DNA of 25,610 bases from a virus (IMGVR_UViG_3300005613_004658:1-25610), one strand, 5' to 3'; shown: positions 1-6,681, counted from the stretch's first letter. Notes: generated by a model not told the origin, from the letters alone. Program-made: numbers and translations.

Positions 1-123
1 CAGTCGTCCGAGAGCGAATAGTTGATTTGTCTAGATAGGGATCACCACCTCGGTATCGAATGAAGTTGTAAGCTGCTCTGATGGCAGCTTCTCGGGTCTT
101 GTATCTAGTTTTGATATACTTTC
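1..123. repeat. Terminal redundancy, left copy (circular genome)
   Basis: These 123 bases are identical to the last 123 bases of the window (25488-25610). The simplest reading is a circular molecule, or a circularly permuted or concatemeric one, whose assembly overlaps itself, giving a unique length of about 25,487 bp. A reading frame continues correctly through the join, which supports true circularity over a chance terminal repeat. A linear genome with 123-bp direct terminal repeats cannot be ruled out from sequence alone. Confidence 0.9.
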
Positions 124-193
124 CGTCTTCTTTTTTGAGGACCCAGTAACGACTTCCCTTATCATCCACCTTACCAGAGACTGTGAAAGGCAT
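1..193 (-). CDS. Small basic protein crossing the circle join (N-terminal part)
   Basis: ATG lies at 193-191 on the minus strand and the frame stays open to base 1. Joining base 1 to base 25487 extends it to a TAA at 25467-25465, giving 71 residues. The protein begins MPFTVSGKVDDKG and ends GRRKK. It reads as two or three strands followed by a helix (KTREAAIRAAYNFIRYR), an outline reminiscent of AP2-like DNA-binding domains, but I do not assign a family. It is the last gene of a minus-strand cluster, 23 bases after the SAP-type gene. Its start codon is part of a 9-bp hairpin stem at 191-209. Its 3' end overlaps the 3' end of the convergent HTH/zinc gene. A DNA-binding role is inferred only from charge and fold outline. 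Confidence 0.75.
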   Translation of the reverse strand, partial: MPFTVSGKVDDKGSRYWVLKKEDGKYIKTRYKTREAAIRAAYNFIRYRGGDPYLDKSTIRSRTT

Positions 194-209
194 TCTTTTA
201 AAAAGAATG
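191..209 (-). promoter_or_regulatory. Start-codon hairpin before the join-crossing gene
   Basis: CATTCTTTT at 191-199 and AAAAGAATG at 201-209 form a perfect 9-bp inverted repeat with one central base. On the minus strand the downstream arm ends in the ATG of the 71-residue gene. It lies in the 23-base gap after the SAP-type gene and is one of a genome-wide series of such hairpins. It may be a transcript 3' end, an initiation element, or both. Confidence 0.6.
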
Positions 210-216
210 AAATATT

Positions 217-813
217 TTAACGACGAATCCTTTTTGTTGTTTTCTTGATCACCTTCTGATCCAGAAGCTTTTTCAAAGCCTCTTGTAGGTATTTTTCCAC
301 CTTATCTTCTGGACCCTTGGTTTGATAAATGTCAAGAACACCTTTTTCTAACGCCATTTTAATGTCAACTCCATCCTTGACATAACTAATCCATTTTGTA
401 TCACCCAGATCATTAATCTTGAGACCAGTTCGGTCAACCGTCTTAGACGGAGCAGATTTTGAAGATTCAAACATCTTCATGAACTCCTCCTCTGAAAGAT
501 CACCCTCTGCCTTCTTTTTTGGAACTTGGACCTTCTCCACTTTCCCTCCAGACTTCCGAAATGCAAAATCTGCTTGACGGGGAGGAGGTCTCCGAGGAGG
601 AGCTTTGCTTTTTTCCGCCTTTGGAAATGGACCTTTCTTCTCTGCCTTCTTCTCTCCAGCAGAGACCAAATGTTGAAACTTATCTGCATTTTTCACCATC
701 AATTGAATCAACTCAGCTTTTCTCATCTTACTGAACCCCTTGATGTTAGTGGCAGAAACTTCCTTTTTCAATCTGGCAACGGTCAGTTTTTGAAGATCTT
801 CGGCCAATCCCAT
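217..813 (-). CDS. SAP-like DNA-binding protein, 198 aa
   Basis: Residues about 10-42 (LTVARLKKEVSAT...FSKMRKAELIQLM) have the helix-turn-helix-like spacing of SAP or Rho-N-type domains: a leading 'L..L...', a short turn with G-F-S-K and a closing 'R.AELI.LM' helix. The middle is a Lys/Pro/Arg-rich linker with PPRRPPPR, probably disordered. The C-terminal third looks folded, with strands followed by a Lys-rich helix ending in KRIRR. SAP domains bind A/T-rich DNA and are common in small proteins of large eukaryotic DNA viruses and polinton-like viruses. A role in nucleoprotein packing or transcription is inference. The start at 813 has an AAAAAATGGG leader inside a 10-bp hairpin. Confidence 0.8.
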   Translation of the reverse strand: MGLAEDLQKLTVARLKKEVSATNIKGFSKMRKAELIQLMVKNADKFQHLVSAGEKKAEKKGPFPKAEKSKAPPRRPPPRQADFAFRKSGGKVEKVQVPKKKAEGDLSEEEFMKMFESSKSAPSKTVDRTGLKINDLGDTKWISYVKDGVDIKMALEKGVLDIYQTKGPEDKVEKYLQEALKKLLDQKVIKKTTKRIRR

Positions 814-835
814 TTTTTAAACTCGTTAAAAAATG
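811..835 (-). promoter_or_regulatory. Start-codon hairpin before the SAP-type gene
   Basis: CATTTTTTAA (811-820) and TTAAAAAATG (826-835) are perfect reverse complements with the 5-base loop ACTCG. The start codon of the 198-residue gene is in one arm. The remaining gap to the neighbouring gene (836-899) holds no further open frame that I would support. Confidence 0.6.
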
Positions 836-899
836 AATTTGTTAGGGATAGTGATAGATCTCATGTCATGGATCTGTGTAGGATTATGTTGTCTATGCA

Positions 900-1175
900 T
901 CACCAGAGCACACGAATACTGTGATAGTTTGGACTAGTTGGGTCTTTCCAGGTCAATTTACCATCACCATCTTTGATTCCCTTGGCTCTTTTCAAATAAC
1001 TCTCTCTTCTCTTCTTGTCAAGATGATTCAAATTCTTCGCCAACAATTCAGTTTTGTCGAAGTAATGCTGCATTTTAGAATCGCCAAAATGCACCTCTTG
1101 ACCCTTAACAACCGTCATGAGCTTCTTACCACGTCTATCACTCTTCTGATAATCATATCTACCCACCTTGACCAT
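900..1175 (-). CDS. Small conserved viral protein of unknown function, 91 aa
   Basis: The sequence has the pattern Y-x-K-S-D-R-x-G-K-K-L-M-T-V-x-x-G-x-E-V-H-F-G-D near the N terminus, then a helix with DKKRRESYLKRAKGIKD, then a final K-L-T-W-K-D-P-x-S-P-N-Y-H segment. I recognise this as a small family found repeatedly in eukaryotic DNA viruses and some phages, which I recall as DUF5754, but I cannot verify the name here. No enzymatic motif is evident, and its high charge would suit nucleic-acid association. It is in the minus-strand small-protein cluster, 23 bases downstream of the 37-residue gene. Confidence 0.78.
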   Translation of the reverse strand: MVKVGRYDYQKSDRRGKKLMTVVKGQEVHFGDSKMQHYFDKTELLAKNLNHLDKKRRESYLKRAKGIKDGDGKLTWKDPTSPNYHSIRVLW

Positions 1176-1198
1176 CTTACGTCAGTCTTTTAACCCGA

Positions 1199-1312
1199 TC
1201 AAAGATTTTCATTCTTTATCAGGTCATTATTTATCAAATGAATCATCCTTTCCTTGATGGCCTGGAGTTCTTCCCATTCAGCTTTAGAGACAAGAATGGT
1301 TTCGTCATTCAT
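1199..1312 (-). CDS. 37-residue small protein in the minus-strand cluster
   Basis: ATG is at 1312-1310 and TGA at 1201-1199. The start overlaps the stop of the preceding coiled-coil gene as ATGA, the same arrangement as at 3616-3619, which favours a real gene. The product starts MNDETILVSKAEWEELQAI and is predicted helical by eye, with a 'V-S-K-A-E-W-E-E-L' start like many short viral coiled-coil peptides. It fills the gap between its two neighbours exactly. Function is unknown. The short length makes this a moderate call. Confidence 0.5.
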   Translation of the reverse strand: MNDETILVSKAEWEELQAIKERMIHLINNDLIKNENL

Positions 1313-1719
1313 TTTAAATAAGCAGCAAGTTTCTTTTCAACACCATCTTCACTCTTAATATCATCAAAAGTAACGGTGTCCAGAATCTGACTCACTTGTC
1401 TGTATTCGGCTTCGCTAGAGCATTTATCAAGAGCCGCAAGACGAGCCGCCTCCCATTTCTTTTCGCGTTCCTTAATCTCATCTCTCTTCTTTGCTTCTCT
1501 CTCCCTAATACGTATCTTCTCCAATACATCCTGCTCCTTTTTTAGGTTCTTAGCAAAAGCTCTTTGCTCTTCACGTTTCTTGACGGCCGCGACTTCCATT
1601 TTCTCCATTTCCTTCTTGGCCTGTCTACGCTCGGCAGCCTTTGCTCTTCCCCTTCGAAGGGCTTCCAAATGTCCCTCTGTTAGCTTACGTTTCTTTTTTT
1701 CAAATATTTCTTCTCCCAT
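1309..1719 (-). CDS. Highly charged coiled-coil protein, 136 aa
   Basis: Almost the whole protein is a Lys/Glu/Arg-rich helix. Residues about 10-32 contain KRKLTEGHLEALRRGRAKA, a 'L-x-x-x-H-L-x-A-L-x-x-G-R' motif seen in many small viral proteins. A long coiled coil follows to about residue 95, and then a less charged C-terminal segment. It is the first gene of the leftward cluster and lies 34 bases from the divergently transcribed recombinase. A structural or DNA-associated role is possible, but nothing in the sequence decides it. Confidence 0.75.
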   Translation of the reverse strand: MGEEIFEKKKRKLTEGHLEALRRGRAKAAERRQAKKEMEKMEVAAVKKREEQRAFAKNLKKEQDVLEKIRIREREAKKRDEIKEREKKWEAARLAALDKCSSEAEYRQVSQILDTVTFDDIKSEDGVEKKLAAYLK

Positions 1720-1753
1720 TTTTATCCTAACGGTGAAAACTTTTTTTAATAAA
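1720..1753. promoter_or_regulatory. Compact divergent promoter region
   Basis: Only 34 bases separate the start codons of the minus-strand coiled-coil gene and the plus-strand recombinase gene. Both sides have A-rich leaders (AAAAATGG-type) next to the start codons, so any promoters must be within this gap or inside the coding regions. The exact elements cannot be read from sequence alone. Confidence 0.45.
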
Positions 1754-2668
1754 ATGGAAGAATATCTAGATAGGTATATGGAAAAGAAAGGTCATACTTC
1801 TAAAGAGACGTTGTCAAGTAACAGGAACAATCTAAAACGGATTGAAAGAGTAATTAAGAAGCCATTCCAAGATTGGAAGGTGAAAGATTTCGAAGACTAT
1901 GAAGGATTTATGGATAAACTTGTCAAAGATTTTAAGCTTAACACTGTGATCATGACTATCTCAGCTCTCAAAGCATGGCTAGTTTCTCAGGATGCCTCAT
2001 CTCAGCTTATAGAAGATTATGAAGATTTGCTTGGAGAGATGATTGAAGAGAAAGAGGACCGAGTTAATGACCAAGAGAAAACAGATAAAGAAGAACAATT
2101 GGGAGAATATTTTGAATGGCCCAAATTACATCAGGCCTCCAAAGATTACATAAAAGAAAATCTTCCAAAGGCAGAGGGGAACAAGCTGAAGGAATTGGCT
2201 CTCTTAGGAGTTTTCTCTCTTCAGCCACCGGCACGTCTTGGAAATTATGTTGACATGGAAATCGTGGAGAAAGAACCATCTGATGGAGACAAAAATTATC
2301 TGGTTCTGAAGGATGGAGCTCCAGATCACTTTGTCTTCCAAAAATACAAAACGGCAAAATATCTCGGGCGAACTGAGATGGAAATCACTGACCCCCTACT
2401 CGCTGAAGTTTTGACAAAGCAGATAGAATCTCAGATCGAGAAGGGAAAAACGACACTTTTTCCAGGACAGAGCAAAACTCTTTCAACTGTTCTTTCCAAA
2501 GTCACATCTAGATTTCTTCCAGTCGGAATCAGTCTCAATCCATTTCGCCATTCTTTCCTTACGTATTTCATGTCTCAGAACCCATCCATTAATGAAAAAG
2601 TTAGAGTGACACGTTTAATGGGTCAAAAATATGATGTCCCTCAGGCTGAAAAATATGCTAGAAAATAA
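1754..2668 (+). CDS. Tyrosine recombinase/integrase, 304 aa
   Basis: The open frame extends upstream to 1580, but ATG 1754 is preferred. It follows an A-rich leader (TTTTAATAAAATGG) and avoids overlap with the divergent gene. Residues 1-100 resemble a helical SAM-like core-binding domain (T-S-K-E-T-L...N-x-L-K-R-I; W-x-V-K-D-F). The catalytic domain shows Arg I at R161 (PPARLGN), a lysine hairpin around K199 (FQKYKTAK), box II as N-P-F-R265-H266, box III L-M-G-Q, and the probable nucleophile Y301 in EKYARK at the C terminus. The usual first His of box II is Asn, and His/Trp III is Gln. Tyrosine recombinases replace the retroviral-type integrase in many polinton-like viruses. It could integrate the genome or resolve multimers. 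Confidence 0.88.
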   Translation: MEEYLDRYMEKKGHTSKETLSSNRNNLKRIERVIKKPFQDWKVKDFEDYEGFMDKLVKDFKLNTVIMTISALKAWLVSQDASSQLIEDYEDLLGEMIEEKEDRVNDQEKTDKEEQLGEYFEWPKLHQASKDYIKENLPKAEGNKLKELALLGVFSLQPPARLGNYVDMEIVEKEPSDGDKNYLVLKDGAPDHFVFQKYKTAKYLGRTEMEITDPLLAEVLTKQIESQIEKGKTTLFPGQSKTLSTVLSKVTSRFLPVGISLNPFRHSFLTYFMSQNPSINEKVRVTRLMGQKYDVPQAEKYARK

Positions 2669-2688
2669 AAAAACAAATAAAATAAAAA

Positions 2689-3471
2689 ATGGAAGATCAC
2701 AATGTTTATCCGATTAAGGTTGATAGGAAAAAGCTTGGTGAAGAGGATTGTGGAAATCTTCCACCAATACCTCACCTCATTCTCTGTGTCGGAAAGGTGA
2801 AGAGTGGAAAGTCAGTCATGGCCGTTAATTTGTACACCTCAGAAAGATTCTATGGAAAGAAGTTTGACATCAAGGTTCTTCTCTCACCCTCAGCTCATTC
2901 AGACGCCCAGTATAAAGAAGTCCTAGATGAGTTTGATTATGTGATTACTGACATTACCGAAGATGTTTTGGAAGAGCTCCTGGATGACATCAAAAAAGAC
3001 GATACAGACGCCAGATATTGTTTCGTGTTCGATGATCCGATCGGATCCATCACCCAGAAAAAATCAGGCAAACCAGATCTTCTTTCTGCTCTTTCGACCA
3101 AATATCGACATATCTCCAATGCCAATGGGGATGAAGGAAAACTGAGCATTTTCCTAGCCACTCAGTATTTCAAGAATCTGACTCCAGTTCTCAGAAATCA
3201 GGCGACCGCTTATCTCCTGATGGGTCACTTTTCTAACCAGGAACTCAAATCCATGGGAGAGTGCCTGTCAGTTTTTGGAGGAAATGGAGAGAAGGGATTC
3301 CATGAATTGTACAAGAAATCACGTAAAGAACCCCATGATTTTCTGTATCTGAGCATGCCCCAATTAGCTGCATATCGTAATTTCGATGACAAACTTTGGT
3401 CAGAAGAAGATCTCTATTCTAAAAAGGATGGATCCGAAACGAATGGAGAAGGTCTACAAATCGCTTTCTGA
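2689..3471 (+). CDS. A32/FtsK-HerA-type genome-packaging ATPase, 260 aa
   Basis: Walker A is GKVKSGKS at residues 35-42, in the context H-L-I-L-C-V. Walker B is CFVFDD at 111-116. A sensor motif FLATQ ends at Q159, and a possible arginine finger is R169 (VLRNQ). Length and motif order match packaging ATPases of poxvirus A32 type, shared by NCLDVs, polintons, virophages and polinton-like viruses. The expected role is to drive genomic DNA into preformed capsids. It starts 20 bases after the recombinase and sits just upstream of capsid protein 1, the usual ATPase-capsid neighbourhood. Its end overlaps the start of a small basic gene. Confidence 0.92.
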   Translation: MEDHNVYPIKVDRKKLGEEDCGNLPPIPHLILCVGKVKSGKSVMAVNLYTSERFYGKKFDIKVLLSPSAHSDAQYKEVLDEFDYVITDITEDVLEELLDDIKKDDTDARYCFVFDDPIGSITQKKSGKPDLLSALSTKYRHISNANGDEGKLSIFLATQYFKNLTPVLRNQATAYLLMGHFSNQELKSMGECLSVFGGNGEKGFHELYKKSRKEPHDFLYLSMPQLAAYRNFDDKLWSEEDLYSKKDGSETNGEGLQIAF

Positions 3472-3619
3472 AAAACAACTTAAGTCCTTGGCAAAGAATC
3501 AAGGAAAGACGGTCCAAGAGATGAAGAAGATACTTGGGATCAAGACAAAAAAGAAAAATGTTGAGAAAATATTCGAAAAGCCGGAAAAAAAAGAAAAGAG
3601 TAGTAAAAAGAAGAAATGA
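3428..3619 (+). CDS. Small Lys-rich protein between ATPase and capsid genes, 63 aa
   Basis: The frame opens at 3386, but ATG 3428 (MDPKRMEKVY) reduces the overlap with the ATPase gene and is my choice. The N-terminal half is helical with LSEKQLKSLAKNQGK, and the C-terminal half is a Lys tail (KSSKKKK). Its TGA overlaps the capsid start as ATGA (3616-3619), which suggests coupled or reinitiated translation. Highly basic peptides in this position could bind packaged DNA, but no family is recognised. Confidence 0.7.
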   Translation: MDPKRMEKVYKSLSEKQLKSLAKNQGKTVQEMKKILGIKTKKKNVEKIFEKPEKKEKSSKKKK

Positions 3620-5112
3620 GTTCCGCACTGGCCCAGCTCACAGATTATGGCGCCGATGGGATGATGTCCAATATGGAAGTGAGGACTGAGCGAGTTGAAC
3701 CAATCCAGTCTTCGTCAACTGATCTTCGTTATGTTTTCAGGCTGGAACCTCAGGGGTATCTTGACTCCAACACCCTTCTTCAATTTAAGCTCAATCGAGC
3801 ATCTGGGGCTACCAATGGCGAACTCCGTGTTAACTCTTTCAATGGAGCCCTGGGAGCCATCAAGCGTTGCATCTTCCGGGTGGGAGATTTTATCCTTAAC
3901 GATTCTGATGGGGTGAATCAGTGGTCCACTTGGGCAAATCTGATGCATCAGCGCCGTGTGGTTCAGAATAGGTACCATGCCTGGTATCTTGGAAATCAGT
4001 TCGTCACGGCTATTGATTCTGATGTTCTTGACACAACATATGGTCAATTCCAGATGGATGATGAACAGGGTGGGTACGATTACTCCACCCCAGGGGCCAA
4101 TTCTCTTCAAATCAGTGCAACATCTTCTGATAACTTTAAGTATGGAATTCCTCTCGGACTCCTCATCCCTGCTCTCAAGGGTCGTGAGATTCCTCTTTTC
4201 CTTTTCTCCGAATACAAGATCTACATTGAGGTGGAATTTCATGGGGCTTCTGAGTATTGTAATGCAGACACCGCCACCACTCTTAGGGCAATTGATGCTG
4301 ACCTAGATGCCCCATCTGAGGTTCAGCTTCTGTGTGACTACATTGTCTACCCTTCGGCACTTCTGGAGAGGGAACGTGCTCTGACCATGAAGGAAGGGGG
4401 TCTGGTTCTTAATTTCCTGGATGTGGTTAAGATTGAACGTCAGCTTGCAGTCACAGCTGGTACTGACACTTCGGTCACCACCAACGCTGAGTATCTGGCG
4501 GCCGGTGTTCTCCAAAATCGTACCACCGAGCAGGAATTCCGAATTGGTCAGGAGGGTCGTGAGGTTCACACTCTCCTAATGTGGAAGAAGTTCCAGGCTA
4601 AGGATACCACAGCCGAGGCGAAGGCTCTTCTTGGTCAGCGTTGTGATTCCATCGCCTCGGAGTCTCTTCAGTGGAAGATCAACGGTGTTGACGTCTATCC
4701 GGAGCCTCAGGTTTCGAGGGCTTCTCAGTATGACGCCAACTACCTCGCCCTGGGTTATCGCGATCTTCAGGTTGAGCGTCCTATGTTCTTTGGTGATCCT
4801 AACTCTTTGGTGGCTGGTCTGGCCGCAACTGGTTCTGGTCTCCAGGGAACTTTCTGCACCCATGCTTACGATGCCAAGACTAGGGATTATGGAATTGTTG
4901 GGTCTGGTACTTATGTGGGCAGGTATCCTATTGTTTGTCGGTATAAGTGCACCCCAGCTGTCACTCTCTCAGGATATTCTACTGGAGATGAAGGAAACCA
5001 GATTACACTTAAGCAGGATGGAAATTACGACGTTGATTTCTTCGCGGCAGTCAGTAGGACCGCTGTGATCCAGTCTACAGTGAAGGGTATGGAGGTTTCC
5101 GTCACGAGCTAA
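3616..5112 (+). CDS. Major capsid protein candidate 1 (double jelly roll type), 498 aa
   Basis: This Gly/Ser/Thr-rich, strand-rich protein has an acidic surface character and no signal peptide. Features typical of double-jelly-roll capsids are strand pairs at the N terminus (Y-V-F-R-L-E-P; L-L-Q-F-K-L-N-R), an 'IPLGLLIPAL...IPLF' segment at 178-195 followed by the strand YKIYIEVEF (200-208), and W-x-I-N-G-V-D-V-Y-P at about 354-362 preceding an 'S-Q-Y-D-A-N-Y-L-A-L' helix. Position next to the packaging ATPase, length and richer G+C codon choice than many neighbours all fit an abundant capsid protein. Two other proteins in this genome (479 and 529 residues) show the same architecture, so which forms the main hexons is undecided. 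Confidence 0.78.
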   Translation: MSSALAQLTDYGADGMMSNMEVRTERVEPIQSSSTDLRYVFRLEPQGYLDSNTLLQFKLNRASGATNGELRVNSFNGALGAIKRCIFRVGDFILNDSDGVNQWSTWANLMHQRRVVQNRYHAWYLGNQFVTAIDSDVLDTTYGQFQMDDEQGGYDYSTPGANSLQISATSSDNFKYGIPLGLLIPALKGREIPLFLFSEYKIYIEVEFHGASEYCNADTATTLRAIDADLDAPSEVQLLCDYIVYPSALLERERALTMKEGGLVLNFLDVVKIERQLAVTAGTDTSVTTNAEYLAAGVLQNRTTEQEFRIGQEGREVHTLLMWKKFQAKDTTAEAKALLGQRCDSIASESLQWKINGVDVYPEPQVSRASQYDANYLALGYRDLQVERPMFFGDPNSLVAGLAATGSGLQGTFCTHAYDAKTRDYGIVGSGTYVGRYPIVCRYKCTPAVTLSGYSTGDEGNQITLKQDGNYDVDFFAAVSRTAVIQSTVKGMEVSVTS

Positions 5113-5137
5113 ATATCTTCTCTTAAATAATATTTTC

Positions 5138-5157
5138 ACCTATTTTTTCAAATAGGT
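5138..5157 (+). promoter_or_regulatory. Intergenic hairpin after capsid protein 1
   Basis: ACCTATTT (5138-5145) and AAATAGGT (5150-5157) form a perfect 8-bp stem with loop TTTC. It lies 25 bases after the capsid stop and 13 bases before the next ATG. It may be a transcript 3' end signal. Confidence 0.55.
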
Positions 5158-5170
5158 TAAAAAGAATAAG

Positions 5171-6646
5171 ATGTCCTACTTCGATCGACTCCGAGAGTTC
5201 AATCAAAGGTTAGATAGTAAAAGACAGTTTATTCAGCCAATCAATCCACTTTCTAATCTTCCACCAGATGCTACAAAAAACATCTTCCATGATAAGATCG
5301 CTTTGATGCAAGACAAGTTAGCAGAAGATGCAACAGCTCCATTTACGGCCATTGGAGCTGGAGATCTGGTCCGTCGTGGAATTAAAGCCATCCCAGCCAT
5401 TCAGGATATTCAGAATGCGTGGGATAAGTCTCAAGAATTTAGAAATAAGTTGAATGACATTCTAGGCAATGACAAGGTTAAATCTCTGTTGAAAGATCCA
5501 GAAGGAACCATAGGTTCTTTGGCTGAGGATGCTAAGGGAAGAGTGATGCAAGCCATTAATGATGGACTTTCTAGCATCAAAGATCAGATCCCCACCATCG
5601 GGGCTGATCTAGCCCGGGGTGCAAAAGAGGCTCTTTTGGGAAGTGGAGAAAGAGAACCGGATCCGGAGGATGCCGATCTTCAAAGGCAACTCGACGAATC
5701 TTATCAGGACCAACCTCCAGATCTTGCAAATAGAACTACCGATGACGACGCCGACCTTCAGAGACAACTGGACGAATCCTATCGGGATCCTGCTCAGCAG
5801 GATGGAGGGGATGAGTTCCTCGACGCCACGGATCAGACAGGAAATGTAGATTCAGCAACCGCTAGATCTCTTGCAAGACAGGGGAGAGCTATTAAGGGCC
5901 AAGGTATGCAGGCTGACTGGGCATTTGGTAAGGATGCTGAAGGGAATGTGGTCTGGAAAGAGCCCCAGGGTGTTGGAGATGGTATTGAAACTATTGGAGG
6001 AAAGGCCGATCGTTTGGCAGCTCTCACAGACAGGGCAAAACAACTCAGTGGAAATATCGATAGCACCATAGCTGAACTCAAAGCTCGAGGAGTTGATTTT
6101 GCTGGACCTGGAGAACAACTCGATGCTCAGAGAGCAACAGGTGAGATTGGTCAAGCAGCCAGGGGAACTGGACCCCTCGATGTCGCTCCGAAGGGATCAG
6201 CCGCTGCCGCACAAATTGATAAGATTAACGCTCAACAACAAACTGCAGAAGGACTCAAGGCCGACATAGCTAATGAAGTTAAGGATGGAGCCGCAGACAC
6301 TGTTCCAGGTCTCGACTTAGCCGGTGAGGGAGATGCAGATGAAGCGGCTGCCGCCATTGCTGGAGCTGACGCAATCCCCGTGATAGGTGGAGCTCTCGAC
6401 TTGGCCTCGATCGGCGCCATTGTAGGAGAGGCAGTTAAAACATACAAAGACAAGCAGGATTTAGCTGCTCAGGAAGAAGCTCAATCTGAGAGAGAACAGG
6501 CTATCCAAAAAGACATTGCCACTGAGCAATCAGAACTTGTCGGAGAAGCTAGAAATCAAGCCACCACTCAACTTTCCCGTCCAGCACCAGCTTCTCAGCC
6601 AACTCCAGTTCCTGTCGGGCAAGTTGGATCAGACGTTAGATCCTAA
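5171..6646 (+). CDS. Virion-type protein with UIM-like repeats and a hydrophobic segment, 491 aa
   Basis: No family is recognised. Residues 1-60 are a basic, Asn/Pro-containing N terminus. Two copies of DADLQRQLDESY lie at residues 167-178 and 193-204, each flanked by acidic residues and spaced 26 residues apart. They match the spacing of ubiquitin-interacting motifs except that the core Ala is Gln. A long Gln/Ala/Asp-rich region with coiled-coil character follows. An Ala/Gly/Ile-rich hydrophobic segment at about 393-425 contains AIPVIGGALDLASIGAIVG, then a charged helix (QEEAQSEREQ). This layout suggests an internal virion protein that could interact with membranes during entry, by loose analogy with adenovirus pVI. 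It lies between capsid and structural genes, probably in one late cluster. Confidence 0.72.
   Translation: MSYFDRLREFNQRLDSKRQFIQPINPLSNLPPDATKNIFHDKIALMQDKLAEDATAPFTAIGAGDLVRRGIKAIPAIQDIQNAWDKSQEFRNKLNDILGNDKVKSLLKDPEGTIGSLAEDAKGRVMQAINDGLSSIKDQIPTIGADLARGAKEALLGSGEREPDPEDADLQRQLDESYQDQPPDLANRTTDDDADLQRQLDESYRDPAQQDGGDEFLDATDQTGNVDSATARSLARQGRAIKGQGMQADWAFGKDAEGNVVWKEPQGVGDGIETIGGKADRLAALTDRAKQLSGNIDSTIAELKARGVDFAGPGEQLDAQRATGEIGQAARGTGPLDVAPKGSAAAAQIDKINAQQQTAEGLKADIANEVKDGAADTVPGLDLAGEGDADEAAAAIAGADAIPVIGGALDLASIGAIVGEAVKTYKDKQDLAAQEEAQSEREQAIQKDIATEQSELVGEARNQATTQLSRPAPASQPTPVPVGQVGSDVRS
5669..5790 (+). repeat. Internal duplication encoding two UIM-like motifs
   Basis: Codons for DADLQRQLDESY start at 5669 and again at 5747, 78 bases apart. 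The two copies differ at several third positions (GATGCCGATCTTCA versus GACGCCGACCTTCA) while the protein stays identical, which suggests selection to keep the peptide after an older duplication. Confidence 0.75.
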
Positions 6647-6656
6647 AGTTAAATAA

Positions 6657-6681
6657 ATTTCCCTATCTAAAATAAGGAAAT
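6657..6681 (+). promoter_or_regulatory. Start-codon hairpin before the 602-residue gene
   Basis: ATTTCCCTAT (6657-6666) pairs with ATAAGGAAAT (6672-6681) with one mismatch and a 5-base loop. The downstream arm runs into the ATG at 6680. Same pattern as at other same-strand gene boundaries in this genome. Confidence 0.5.

Noticed and set aside
526-924. Plus-strand 132-residue open frame
   Set aside because: It lies opposite the SAP-type gene and part of the 91-residue gene, has low-complexity, unlikely protein sequence and no domain. It is an antisense shadow.
1580-1753. N-terminal extension of the recombinase
   Set aside because: It overlaps the divergent coiled-coil gene and reads as hydrophobic antisense. 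ATG 1754 has the A-rich leader seen at other genes.
3715-4242. Minus-strand 175-residue open frame inside capsid protein 1
   Set aside because: Antisense to a strongly supported capsid gene, with no recognisable domain and no start context.
4631-5068. Plus-strand 145-residue frame inside capsid protein 1
   Set aside because: Shifted-frame reading of the capsid gene, with hydrophobic low-complexity composition typical of a shadow.
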